This document shows, piece after piece, positions 9,422 through 18,277 of a stretch of DNA of 34,541 bases. Source of the stretch: Frankiales bacterium (GTDB lineage: Bacteria > Actinomycetota > Actinomycetes > Mycobacteriales > SCTD01); contig JAOPWP010000068.1 in NCBI GenBank assembly GCA_025965615.1, positions 1 to 34,541 on the forward strand. The letters run 5' to 3'. Made by a program: the position numbers and the translations under genes. Every line of letters starts with the position of its first letter. Position 1 is the first letter of the stretch. Below the pieces are notes generated by a model. The model ran no database searches, had not been told where the DNA came from, and saw nothing but the letters and a program-made list of their open reading frames with translations.

Positions 9422-9467
9422 CGGACGATCCTCCCACCTGGGCCGGCGGCGCCCTACCCTCGTCGCC

Positions 9468-10466
9468 ATGCCCGCAGCCGCACTCCTCGGGCTCCGGTGC
9501 GCGCAGCGGTGGCCCACCGCGACCGGGCTCGGCGCCGGCCTGCTCGCGGACGCCGTGCTGGGAGACCCCCGGCGCGGTCACCCGGTCGCCGGGTTCGGCT
9601 CCCTCGCCGCCGCCGTCGAGCGGCGGGTCCACCACGACTCGCGTGGAGCAGGAGCGGCGTACGCCGGAGGTCTCACCACGGCGACGGCTCTCGTCGGAGT
9701 CGCCGCCGTCGCCGTGACGCGAGGGCGGCCCGGGGCCCGCGCGACGCTGACCGCCCTCGCCACCTGGACCGTCGTCGGGGGAACCAGCCTGAGGAGGGAA
9801 GCAGCTGCGATGTCCGCGCTGCTGGAGGGAGGGGACGTCGACGGGGCACGCGACCGGCTGAGCCACCTCTGCGGTCGCGACCCGGCAGCCCTCGACACGG
9901 CCGGCCTCGCCCGGGCCACCGTCGAGTCCGTCGCCGAGAACACCTCTGACGCCGTGGTGGGCCCGCTCGTGTGGGGGGCGCTCGCCGGCGTCCCCGGCCT
10001 GCTGGCCTACCGGGCGGCCAACACCCTCGATGCGATGGTCGGCCACCGTTCGCCCCGCTACGCGCGCTTCGGCTGGGCCGCGGCGCGTACGGACGACGTC
10101 CTCAACCTGCTCCCGTCGCGTCTGTGCGCCGCGTCGGCCGTCGTCTGCGCCCCGCTCGTCGGCGGGCGCCGCTCCACGGCCCGCACCGCGTGGCGCCGGG
10201 ACGGTCGCAAGCACCCCAGCCCCAACGCCGGCCCGGTCGAAGCGGCGTTCGCCGGGGCCCTCGGTCGCACCCTCGGCGGCCGCCTCAGCTACGCGGGGCG
10301 GGTCGAGGACCGGCCGCTGCTGGGCGACGGGCCGGCCCCGGGGGTCTCCGACATCGCGCGTGCCGCCCGCCTGTCGGGCGCCGTCTCCGTCGTCGCGGGG
10401 ATCGTGGCGGTCGGAGCTCGGGCAGCCCTCGACTCCAGGTCGATCGACGCGGGGAGCGCCCGATGA
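9468..10466 (+). CDS. cobD: adenosylcobinamide-phosphate synthase (CbiB/CobD)
   Basis: 332 aa; [67 protein letters not shown]. Confidence 0.95.
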   Translation: MPAAALLGLRCAQRWPTATGLGAGLLADAVLGDPRRGHPVAGFGSLAAAVERRVHHDSRGAGAAYAGGLTTATALVGVAAVAVTRGRPGARATLTALATWTVVGGTSLRREAAAMSALLEGGDVDGARDRLSHLCGRDPAALDTAGLARATVESVAENTSDAVVGPLVWGALAGVPGLLAYRAANTLDAMVGHRSPRYARFGWAAARTDDVLNLLPSRLCAASAVVCAPLVGGRRSTARTAWRRDGRKHPSPNAGPVEAAFAGALGRTLGGRLSYAGRVEDRPLLGDGPAPGVSDIARAARLSGAVSVVAGIVAVGARAALDSRSIDAGSAR

Positions 10467-11962
10467 CCCGCGGGGCGCTGCTCGTCGCGGGGACCACGTC
10501 CGACGCCGGGAAGTCCGTGGTCACCGCGGGGCTGTGCCGCTGGCTCGCCCGCCGGGGGGTGAGGGTCGCGCCGTTCAAGGCGCAGAACATGTCCCTGAAC
10601 TCAGCGGTGACCCTCGACGGGGCGGAGATCGGACGGGCCCAGGCGATGCAGGCGGCTGCTGCCGGCGTCGAGCCGGAGGCAGCGATGAACCCGGTCCTGC
10701 TCAAGCCAGGGAGCGACCACAGCTCGCAGGTGGTCGTGCTCGGGCGGCCGTGGGCCGAGGTCGACGCCGTCACCTACCGGACCCACAAGTCGGCGCTGCT
10801 CGACATCTCGCTGGAGTCCCTCGCCGACCTGCGACGCCGCTACGACGTGGTGATCTGCGAAGGCGCTGGCTCGCCCGCCGAGATCAACCTCCGGGCCACG
10901 GACATCGCGAACATGGGCCTGGCCCGCGCGGCCGAGCTCCCGGTCCTGGTGGTCGGTGACATCAACCCGGGCGGCGTGTTCGCCGGCCTGTTCGGCACGG
11001 TCGCGCTGCTGTCCCGCGAGGACCAGGCGCTGGTGGCCGGGTTCGTCATCAACAAGTTCCGGGGCGACCTGAGCCTGCTGCAGCCGGGGCTGGAGATGCT
11101 GCAGCAGCTGACGGGTCGCCCCACGTACGGCGTCCTGCCCTGGACCGAGGGGCTCGAGCTCGACGTCGAGGACTCGCTCGGCCTGTCCGTCCCGATCGCC
11201 CCCGTTCCGCCGCTCGGCGCCGATGTGCTGCGGGTGTCGGTCGTCCGACTGCCTCGCCTGTCGAACTGGACCGACGTCGACGCGCTGCGCAGCGAGCCCG
11301 GTGTGCTGGTGCGCTTCGCGACGACTTCCGAGGAGTTGGCCGACGCCGACCTCGTCGTCCTGCCCGGCACCCGCGCGACGGTGGCCGACCTCGCCTGGCT
11401 CCGGGAGCGCGGCCTGGACGTGGTGCTCGCCCGCCGGGCTGCCGAGGGCCGGCCCGTCCTGGGGATCTGCGGCGGCTACCAGATGCTCGGGCGCAGCATC
11501 CTCGACGACGTCGAGTCGGGCCGCGGCTCGGTGCGGGGGCTCGGGCTGCTGCCCGTGCGCACCCACTTCCGGCACCGCAAGGTCCTCGCGCGCCCGGCCG
11601 GCTCCTTCGGTGAGCACCCGGTCACGACGGCGTACGAGATCCACCACGGCGTGGTCGAGGTCGACGGTGGCGCGCCGATGTTCGAGCCCGGAGAGGGGTG
11701 CCGGTCCGGCGCCGTCTCGGGAACCGTCTGGCACGGGGCGCTGGAGAGCGACGGGGTGCGCAGGGCCCTGCTCGCGGAGGTCGCCGAGGCGTGCGGCCGC
11801 CAGTGGGTGCCCGGGACGGTGGCGTTCGAGGACGTCCGCCAGCGGCGGCTCGACGTGCTGGGCGATCTCGTCGCCGACCACCTCGACACCGCCGCCGTGC
11901 TCGCGCTGCTCGACGGGGGCGCTCCGCAGGGGCTGCCGTTCGTCCCCCCCGGAGCGCCGTAG
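10463..11962 (+). CDS. cobQ: cobyric acid synthase CobQ
   Basis: ATG 10463 overlaps cobD stop (ATGA); [45 protein letters not shown], glutaminase motif [11 protein letters not shown]. Confidence 0.96.
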   Translation: MTRGALLVAGTTSDAGKSVVTAGLCRWLARRGVRVAPFKAQNMSLNSAVTLDGAEIGRAQAMQAAAAGVEPEAAMNPVLLKPGSDHSSQVVVLGRPWAEVDAVTYRTHKSALLDISLESLADLRRRYDVVICEGAGSPAEINLRATDIANMGLARAAELPVLVVGDINPGGVFAGLFGTVALLSREDQALVAGFVINKFRGDLSLLQPGLEMLQQLTGRPTYGVLPWTEGLELDVEDSLGLSVPIAPVPPLGADVLRVSVVRLPRLSNWTDVDALRSEPGVLVRFATTSEELADADLVVLPGTRATVADLAWLRERGLDVVLARRAAEGRPVLGICGGYQMLGRSILDDVESGRGSVRGLGLLPVRTHFRHRKVLARPAGSFGEHPVTTAYEIHHGVVEVDGGAPMFEPGEGCRSGAVSGTVWHGALESDGVRRALLAEVAEACGRQWVPGTVAFEDVRQRRLDVLGDLVADHLDTAAVLALLDGGAPQGLPFVPPGAP

Positions 11963-11971
11963 CGGGTCGGC

Positions 11972-13459
11972 TCAGCCGACCGCGGCGGGCTCCTTGAGCG
12001 CCTGTGCGGCGTCCTCCTTGGAGACCCGCACCAGCGCGAACATCAGCACGCCGGCGAGGTAGAGGAAGCCGGCAGCCACCAGGAAGCCCGCCGACCAGCC
12101 CGAGACGAGGGCGTCGAGGAAGGCCGGGGCCTGGACCGGGTCAGCCGGGTTGCCGGAGAACAGGTCCTTCGTGCGGTTGGTGCTGACGGCGGTGAGGATC
12201 GCGAGCCCGAGCGCCCCACCGACCTGCTGCCCGGCGTTCAGCAGCGCCGAGGCGATGCCGGCGTCGGCCTTGCCGACCCCCGCGACCGCAGCGCTGGTCA
12301 GCGCCACGAAGGCCAGACCCATGCCGAGGGCGACGAGGCCGAGGGACGGCAGGATCACGCCGACGTAGCTCGAGCCGGGCTCCAGCCGCAGCCCCAGGAT
12401 GAGCATCCCGGTCCCGGCGAGGGCCATGCCGGTGACGAGCAGCGGACGGGGCCCGACCCTTCCGAGGAGCTTGGCGGAGATCCCTGCGGCCACGCCGATC
12501 AGGACGGTCATGGGCAGGAACGCGAACCCGGCCTTGATCGGGCTGTAGCCGTTGACGACCTGCATCCACAGCGTGACGAAGAAGAACATCGCGAAGACGC
12601 CGGCGCCGACGAGCAGCGCTCCGAGGTCGGCACCCAGCAGGGACCGGGAGCGGAACAGCCGGAAGGGGAGCAGCGGGGTGCGGCTGCGCCGCTGCACGAC
12701 GACGAAGGCTGCCAGCAGCAGGACGGCCAGGACGAAGACCGCGGTCTTGGTCGACGTGGCGTAGGCGTCGTCGTTGAGCTTGACCAGCCCGAACACGAGC
12801 GCCATGAGGCCCCCGGTCACCAGCACCGCGCCCGGCACGTCGAAGCCCTGGGCGTCCTCGTCCTTGCTCTCCGGCAGGTAGCGCAGGGCGCCGACGATCG
12901 AACCCAGGGCGATCGGGACGTTGACGAACAGGACGAGCCGCCAGGAGGCGTACTCGGTGAGCACGCCGCCGAGCAGAAGGCCGATGGCGGCACCTCCGGC
13001 GGTGATCGCGGAGAAGACCCCCAGCGCCTTGTTGCGCTCGGGCCCCTCCTCGAACACCACGGTCAGCAGCGACAGGGCCGCAGGGGACATCAAGGCGCCG
13101 CCGAGTCCCTGCAGCAGCCGGGCCGCGATCAGCAGCTCCTGGTTCTGCGCCATGCCGCCGAGGACCGACGCGACGGCGAACAGCACGGCCCCCGCGATGA
13201 AGACGCTCCGGCGGCCCAGCCGGTCGGCGAGCTTGCCGCCGAGGAGCAGGAAGCCACCGAAGGTCAGCGTGTAGCCGGTCACCACCCAGGACAGGTCGCT
13301 GTCGGAGGTGAACCCGAGCGAGGTGCGGATGTCGTTCAGCGCGACGTTCACGATCGTCGCGTCGAGCACGACCATGAGCTGGCTCATCGCGATGACGACG
13401 AGCGCCATGCGCTTGTTCAGCTGGCGGTGCACAGCTGGTGCGGTTCCGGTCCGTGCCAC
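11972..13459 (-). CDS. DHA2-type MFS drug-efflux transporter
   Basis: 495 aa, GTG start; MVVLDATIVNVALNDI, LLLGGKLADRLGRRSVFIAG, many hydrophobic helices; divergent from TetR gene. Confidence 0.92.
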   Translation of the reverse strand: MARTGTAPAVHRQLNKRMALVVIAMSQLMVVLDATIVNVALNDIRTSLGFTSDSDLSWVVTGYTLTFGGFLLLGGKLADRLGRRSVFIAGAVLFAVASVLGGMAQNQELLIAARLLQGLGGALMSPAALSLLTVVFEEGPERNKALGVFSAITAGGAAIGLLLGGVLTEYASWRLVLFVNVPIALGSIVGALRYLPESKDEDAQGFDVPGAVLVTGGLMALVFGLVKLNDDAYATSTKTAVFVLAVLLLAAFVVVQRRSRTPLLPFRLFRSRSLLGADLGALLVGAGVFAMFFFVTLWMQVVNGYSPIKAGFAFLPMTVLIGVAAGISAKLLGRVGPRPLLVTGMALAGTGMLILGLRLEPGSSYVGVILPSLGLVALGMGLAFVALTSAAVAGVGKADAGIASALLNAGQQVGGALGLAILTAVSTNRTKDLFSGNPADPVQAPAFLDALVSGWSAGFLVAAGFLYLAGVLMFALVRVSKEDAAQALKEPAAVG

Positions 13460-13481
13460 GTCTTCTCCCCCTGGGGTGTTC

Positions 13482-13552
13482 GCTCAACGTCTGTGGAGTC
13501 GTCGGCTCAACGACCGTGGATCCTCGCCTCTTCCCGGTCAACGAGCGTAGAG
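13482..13552. promoter_or_regulatory. three TetR-type operator copies, consensus TCAACGNNYGTRGA
   Basis: GCTCAACGTCTGTGGAG (13482-13498), GCTCAACGACCGTGGAT (13505-13521), GGTCAACGAGCGTAGAG (13536-13552) between divergent MFS and TetR genes; each is an imperfect inverted repeat. Confidence 0.7.
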
Positions 13553-13559
13553 TGAACGG

Positions 13560-14150
13560 GTGGCGGCGGACCAGGAGCACGTGAGCCGGGTCGAGAAGCG
13601 CCGCCGGACCGAGGCGGCGATCTCCGACGCGGCGCGCACCCAGTTCGCCGAGGTGGGCTTCGAGCGCACCACGATCCGCAGCGTCGCCTCGGCGGCCGGA
13701 GTCGACCCTGCGCTGGTGATGCAGTACTTCGGGAGCAAGGACGGGCTGTTCGCCGCCGTCGCTCGGCAGCAGAAGCCGCACCGCCGGCTGCTGGACGCCA
13801 CCCGTGAGGGGACGCCCCAGGCCGCGCTGGACGACCTGTTCGAGGACCTCGAGGACCCGGTGTCGCGCGACGCGCTGCTGGCCCTGATGCGCAACTGCCT
13901 CACCCACGAGCAGGCGGCGACCGTGCTGCGCGACGACGTGATGCGCCACGTCCACGAGGCGGTCGCGAGCCGCATCGCGACCCCCGACGCCGAGCTGCGG
14001 GCCGCCCTGCTCGGCGCCACCCTGGTCGGGCTGTCCATCGGGCGCTACATGCTGAGGATCCCCGGCCTGGCTGAGGCCTCGCGCGAGGACGTCGAACGGC
14101 TGCTGCTGCCGGTGCTCGCGCTCCTGGTCGAACCGGCTCCGCAGGCCTGA
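13560..14150 (+). CDS. TetR/AcrR-family transcriptional regulator
   Basis: 196 aa; TEAAISDAARTQFAEVGFERTTIRSVASAAGVDPALVMQYFGSKDGLFAAV HTH; GTG start 6 nt after TAGAGT (-10-like). Confidence 0.92.
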   Translation: MAADQEHVSRVEKRRRTEAAISDAARTQFAEVGFERTTIRSVASAAGVDPALVMQYFGSKDGLFAAVARQQKPHRRLLDATREGTPQAALDDLFEDLEDPVSRDALLALMRNCLTHEQAATVLRDDVMRHVHEAVASRIATPDAELRAALLGATLVGLSIGRYMLRIPGLAEASREDVERLLLPVLALLVEPAPQA

Positions 14151-14174
14151 GGCCGCTGCCCTGCGCCTGGCCCC

Positions 14175-15413
14175 CTACACGAAGGCGCTGTGGCCGGTGA
14201 TCCCGCGGCCGACGATCAGGGTGTTCATCTCGCGGGTGCCCTCGTAGGAGTAGAGCGCCTCGGCGTCGTTGAAGAACCGGGTCACGTCGTGGTCCAGCAG
14301 GATGCCGTTGCCGCCCAGGACCTCACGGGCGTACGACACGCTCTCGCGCATCCGGCTGGTGCAGTAGCCCTTGGCGAGCGCGGCCTGCTCGTCGGTGCAG
14401 ACGCCGGCCTCCTGCAGCTCGGCGACGCGCACCGTCATGCCGAGGGACGCCGTGATGTTGCCGAGCATCTTCACCAGGTGGTCCTGGACCAGCTGGAACG
14501 ACCCGATGGGCTTGCCGAACTGGACCCGCTCCTCGGCGTAGCGGACCGCCGCCTCGTAGGCCCCCATCTGGCAGCCCACCGAGCTCCAGGCCACCCCGCC
14601 CCGGGTCATGGCGAGCACCTTGCCGGTGTCGGCGAAGGAGTTCGCGCCCTGGAGGCGGTCGGCCTCGGGCACCCGGCAGCCCTCGAGCACGATGTCGGCG
14701 TTCTGCACCGTGCGCAGCGCGAGCTTGTTCTCCATCTTGGTCGCCGTGAAGCCGGGGTTCTCCTGGTGCACCACGAAGCCCTTGACGCTGTCGTCCTCGA
14801 CGTCGCGTGCCCAGACCACGATCAGGTCGGCGAACGTGGCGTTGCCGATCCACCGCTTGGCGCCGTCGATCACCCACTCGTCGCCCTCGCGCCGCGCGGT
14901 GGTGTCGAGCCCCCCGGCCACGTCGGACCCGCCGTTCGGCTCGGTGAGGGCGAACGCCCCGATCGTGCGCAGGGCGAACATGTCCGGCATCCACCGCTCG
15001 CGCTGCTCGTCGGACCCGAGCAGGGAGATGCTCCCCATGGCCAGGCCGCTGTGCACGCCGTAGAAGGTCGCCATCGAGGTGTCGACGCGGGACAGCTCGA
15101 GCGTGACGAAGCCGCTGAGCAACCGGCTCGCCCTGGTGTGCCCCTCCCGCTCGTAGGCCATCCCGACGATGCCGAGCTCGGCCATCAGCGGGATGACGTG
15201 GCGCGGGAACTCCGCCTTCGCCCAGTATTCGTTCGCGATCGGCTTGATCTCCCGGTGCAGCCACTCCCGCAACCGCATCAGGACCTGCTGGTCCCCGGCG
15301 GGCAGCATGTGCTCGTAGCCGTAGAGGTCGCCGGGCAGCTGCTCCAGGACGTCCGACCCGGGGGCGTCCACCGTGCGGGGCGCGGAGTCGGGAGACGTGT
15401 CGGCGGCAGTCAT
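14175..15413 (-). CDS. acyl-CoA dehydrogenase (glutaryl-CoA-dehydrogenase-like)
   Basis: ATG 15413; GAFALTEPNGGSDVAGGLDTTARREGDEWVIDGAKRWIGNATFAD; RVQFGKPIGSFQLVQ; VLGGNGILLDHDVTRFFNDAEALYSYEGTREMNTLIVGR. Confidence 0.93.
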   Translation of the reverse strand: MTAADTSPDSAPRTVDAPGSDVLEQLPGDLYGYEHMLPAGDQQVLMRLREWLHREIKPIANEYWAKAEFPRHVIPLMAELGIVGMAYEREGHTRASRLLSGFVTLELSRVDTSMATFYGVHSGLAMGSISLLGSDEQRERWMPDMFALRTIGAFALTEPNGGSDVAGGLDTTARREGDEWVIDGAKRWIGNATFADLIVVWARDVEDDSVKGFVVHQENPGFTATKMENKLALRTVQNADIVLEGCRVPEADRLQGANSFADTGKVLAMTRGGVAWSSVGCQMGAYEAAVRYAEERVQFGKPIGSFQLVQDHLVKMLGNITASLGMTVRVAELQEAGVCTDEQAALAKGYCTSRMRESVSYAREVLGGNGILLDHDVTRFFNDAEALYSYEGTREMNTLIVGRGITGHSAFV

Positions 15414-15494
15414 GGCACCTCGCAGGCGTGGCGGACCCCGGCTGGCGTCCGTGCGCGGGCATGGTCCCACGCGCCGCCGGTTACGCTGGCGGCT

Positions 15495-15597
15495 GCAAGC
15501 GACAGCAGGAGAAGGAAGCCGGTGCGACTCCGGCGCGGTCCCGCCACTGTGACCACGTCCTCCCGGACGTGGAAGTCAGACACTTCGGCTGTCGATC
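15495..15597 (+). ncRNA. cobalamin riboswitch (class I-like aptamer)
   Basis: AGCAGGAGAAGGAAGCCGGTGCGACTCCGGCGCGGTCCCGCCACTGTGACC...GGAAGTCAGACAC core; closing stem CGACAGC 15500-15506 / GCTGTCG 15588-15594; stem-loop CCACGTCC-TCCC-GGACGTGG. Confidence 0.97.
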
Positions 15598-15636
15598 CGT
15601 CCACCCGGGGCGCGGACCCCGAGGAAGGCGTTCCCC

Positions 15637-15681
15637 GTGAGTGCCCCTGCACGGCCCGACGCCGTCCGGACAGCCGCGTGA
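15637..15681 (+). CDS. putative 14-aa leader peptide (GTG start) overlapping the chelatase start codon
   Basis: GAGGAAGG (15621-15628) is 8 nt before GTG 15637; VSAPARPDAVRTAA then TGA 15679-15681 overlapping GTG 15678-15680. Confidence 0.45.
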   Translation: MSAPARPDAVRTAA

Positions 15682-17672
15682 GCTACCCGTTCTCGGCCGT
15701 CGTCGGGCTCGACGACCTGCGGCTCGCCCTGATCGTCAACGCGGTGTCCCCGGCCGTCGGCGGGGTGCTGGTCCGCGGCGAGAAGGGGACGGCCAAGTCC
15801 ACCGTCGTCCGCGCTCTCGCCTCGCTCCTCCCGCCCCTGCGCGTCGTCCCGTCCTGCCGCTTCTCCTGCGACCCGGCCGAGCCCGACCCGGGGTGCCCGG
15901 ACGGGCCGCACGACGCCGCCTCCGAAGGCGCAGGGACCGGCGCGACCCGGCCTGCCCGGCTGGTCGAGCTGCCGGTCGGCGCGTCCGAGGACCGGCTCGT
16001 CGGGTCCCTCGACCTCGAGCGCGCCCTGACGACGGGCGTCTCGGCGTACGAGCCCGGGCTCCTGGCCGGTGCCCACCGGGGGGTGCTCTACGTCGACGAG
16101 GTCAACCTGCTGCACGACCACCTGGTCGACCTGCTGCTCGACGCCGCCGCCCTCGGCACGTCGTACGTCGAGCGTGAGGGCGTGTCCGTGCGGCACGCCG
16201 CGCGCTTCCTGCTGGTCGGGACGATGAACCCCGAGGAGGGCGAGCTGCGCCCGCAGCTGCTCGACCGGTTCGGCCTGACCGTCGAGGTCACCGCCACCCG
16301 CGACCCCGTCGAGCGGGCCGAGGTCGTGCGGCGGCGCCTCGCGTACGAGGCTGACCCGTCCGGGTTCGCGGCCCGGTACGCCGCCGCCGACGCCGAGCTC
16401 GCCGGGCAGATCGCCACGGCGCGGGCCTGCCTGCCGAAGGTCGTGCTGTCCGACCACGCGCTGCAGGAGGTGACGACCGTCTGCGCCGCCTTCGACGTGG
16501 ACGGCCTGCGCGCCGACCTGGTCACCGCCAAGGCGGCGATGGCCCTCGCCGCGTGGGCCGGACGCGACGAGGTCACGACCGACGACGTACGCACCGCCGC
16601 CCGGCTCGCCCTGCCGCACCGCCGCCGGCGCACCCCGTTCGAGGCCCCTGGCCTCGACGAGCAGCGGCTCGACGACGCGCTCGACTCGGTGCCGCCGGAG
16701 CAGCCCTCTCCCGAGCAGGGGCCGCCGGACGACGACGGCAGCGACCCCTCGGGCGGGGCGCCGCCGCCGCAGGCGACCGACTCCGAGGACGACCAGGGAC
16801 AGACCTCTGACGAGGGCCGCCCGGCCGATGCGGACGCCCCGGTGGCCACCCTGCCGGCCCCCGACGCACCCCCGGCCGCTGCTGGGGAGACCTTCGCTCC
16901 CGTCGCCCTCTCGGTCCCGGGCGTCAACCGCCGCGCCGGCGCTGCCGGCCGTCGCTCGCGCACCGAGGGCGGCTCCGGGCGGCTCACCGGCGCCCGGCTG
17001 CCGGCCGGGCGCCTGCGCTCGCTCCACCTGACCGCCACGCTGCGTGCCGCGGCTCCGCACCAGCTCGCCCGCGGCCGCCGTGGCACCGGCGTCGTCGTAC
17101 GCACTCCGGACCTGCGCGAGGCCGTGCGCGAGGGGCGGGAGGGCAACCTCGTCCTGTTCGTCGTCGACGCCTCCGGATCGATGGCCGCCCGCCAGCGCAT
17201 GAGCGCCGTCAAGGGCGCCGTGCTCTCGCTGCTCACCGACGCCTACCAGCGTCGCGACAAGGTCGCCCTCATCAGCTTCCGCGGCGCCACAGCCGATCTC
17301 GTGCTCCCGCCGACCAGCAGCGTCGAGGCGGCAGCCGTGCGCCTGGCCGACCTGCCGACCGGCGGCCGCACCCCCTTGTCGGCCGGCTTGATGCGCGCCG
17401 CCCAGGTGCTCGACGTCGAGGCCGTCCGCGACCGGGCCCGTCGGGCGCTGGTCGTCGTGGTCACCGACGGAAGGCACACGAGCGGCCCCGACCCCGAGCT
17501 CGCCGCGGCGCACCTGCTCCGCACCGGAGCGGCCTTCGTCGTCGTCGACTGCGAGAGCGGCCCGGTGCGGCTCGGCCTCGGTGAGCGGCTCGGTGAGCAG
17601 CTCGGCGGCGTGGCGCTCCGGCTCGAGGAGCTGTCCGCCGACGCGCTCACCCGCGTCGTGAAGGCGGCCTGA
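15678..17672 (+). CDS. ChlI/ChlD-type AAA+ / VWA chelatase subunit (putative cobaltochelatase partner of CobN)
   Basis: YPFSAVVGLDDLRLALIVNAVSPAVGGVLVRGEKGTAKSTVVRALA (Walker A), LYVDEVNLL, acidic/Pro linker, FVVDASGSMAARQRMSAVKGA VWA/MIDAS. The listed ORF from 14190 reads through the riboswitch and antisense of the ACAD gene; GTG 15678 is the likely start. Confidence 0.93.
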   Translation: MSYPFSAVVGLDDLRLALIVNAVSPAVGGVLVRGEKGTAKSTVVRALASLLPPLRVVPSCRFSCDPAEPDPGCPDGPHDAASEGAGTGATRPARLVELPVGASEDRLVGSLDLERALTTGVSAYEPGLLAGAHRGVLYVDEVNLLHDHLVDLLLDAAALGTSYVEREGVSVRHAARFLLVGTMNPEEGELRPQLLDRFGLTVEVTATRDPVERAEVVRRRLAYEADPSGFAARYAAADAELAGQIATARACLPKVVLSDHALQEVTTVCAAFDVDGLRADLVTAKAAMALAAWAGRDEVTTDDVRTAARLALPHRRRRTPFEAPGLDEQRLDDALDSVPPEQPSPEQGPPDDDGSDPSGGAPPPQATDSEDDQGQTSDEGRPADADAPVATLPAPDAPPAAAGETFAPVALSVPGVNRRAGAAGRRSRTEGGSGRLTGARLPAGRLRSLHLTATLRAAAPHQLARGRRGTGVVVRTPDLREAVREGREGNLVLFVVDASGSMAARQRMSAVKGAVLSLLTDAYQRRDKVALISFRGATADLVLPPTSSVEAAAVRLADLPTGGRTPLSAGLMRAAQVLDVEAVRDRARRALVVVVTDGRHTSGPDPELAAAHLLRTGAAFVVVDCESGPVRLGLGERLGEQLGGVALRLEELSADALTRVVKAA

Positions 17673-18277
17673 TGCCTCCCCAGGGCCAGCCGGAGTCGGT
17701 GCCCGACGACGGGCTCACCACCCGTCAGCGCCGCAACCGGGCACTGCTCGTCGTGCACACCGGCGAGATGAAGGGCAAGTCGACCGCTGCCTTCGGGCTC
17801 GCCCTGCGCGCCTGGAACCAGGGCTGGCCGATCGGGGTCTTCCAGTTCGTCAAGAGCGCCAAGTGGAAGGTCGGCGAGGAGCACGCGCTCAAGGTGCTCG
17901 GGGCGAGCGACGAGGGTGGCACCGTCGTGTGGCACAAGATGGGCGAGGGCTGGTCGTGGACCCGCAAGCAGGGCAGCGACGACGACCACGCCGCCAACGC
18001 CCGAGAGGGGTGGGAGCAGGTCAAGCGCGACCTCGCCGCCTCGACCTACCGGTTCTACGTGCTCGACGAGTTCACCTACCCGATGAAGTGGGGGTGGGTC
18101 GACGTCGACGAGGTGGTCGCCGTGCTGCGCGACCGTCCCGAGGGGCAGCACGTCGTCATCACCGGGCGCGACGCGCACCCGACGCTGGTCGCTGCTGCCG
18201 ACCTCGTCATGGAGACGACGAAGGTCAAGCACCCGATGGACGCCGGCCAGAAGGGCCAGCGGGGGATCGAGTGGTAG
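17672..18277 (+). CDS. cobO: cob(I)yrinic acid a,c-diamide adenosyltransferase
   Basis: 201 aa; VVHTGEMKGKSTAAFGLALRAWNQGWPIGVFQFVKSAKWKVGEE, VITGRDAHPTLVAAADLVMETTKVKHPMDAGQKGQRGIEW. Confidence 0.97.
   Translation: MPPQGQPESVPDDGLTTRQRRNRALLVVHTGEMKGKSTAAFGLALRAWNQGWPIGVFQFVKSAKWKVGEEHALKVLGASDEGGTVVWHKMGEGWSWTRKQGSDDDHAANAREGWEQVKRDLAASTYRFYVLDEFTYPMKWGWVDVDEVVAVLRDRPEGQHVVITGRDAHPTLVAAADLVMETTKVKHPMDAGQKGQRGIEW

Noticed and set aside
14175-15413. Acyl-CoA dehydrogenase as a B12-pathway enzyme
   Set aside because: Ordinary ACAD sequence divergent from the riboswitch; no link to corrin chemistry beyond adjacency.
14190-15677. N-terminal 496 aa of the 1160-aa plus-strand ORF as part of the chelatase
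   Set aside because: It runs antisense to the acyl-CoA dehydrogenase and straight through the cobalamin riboswitch; recognisable chelatase homology begins at YPFSAVVG.
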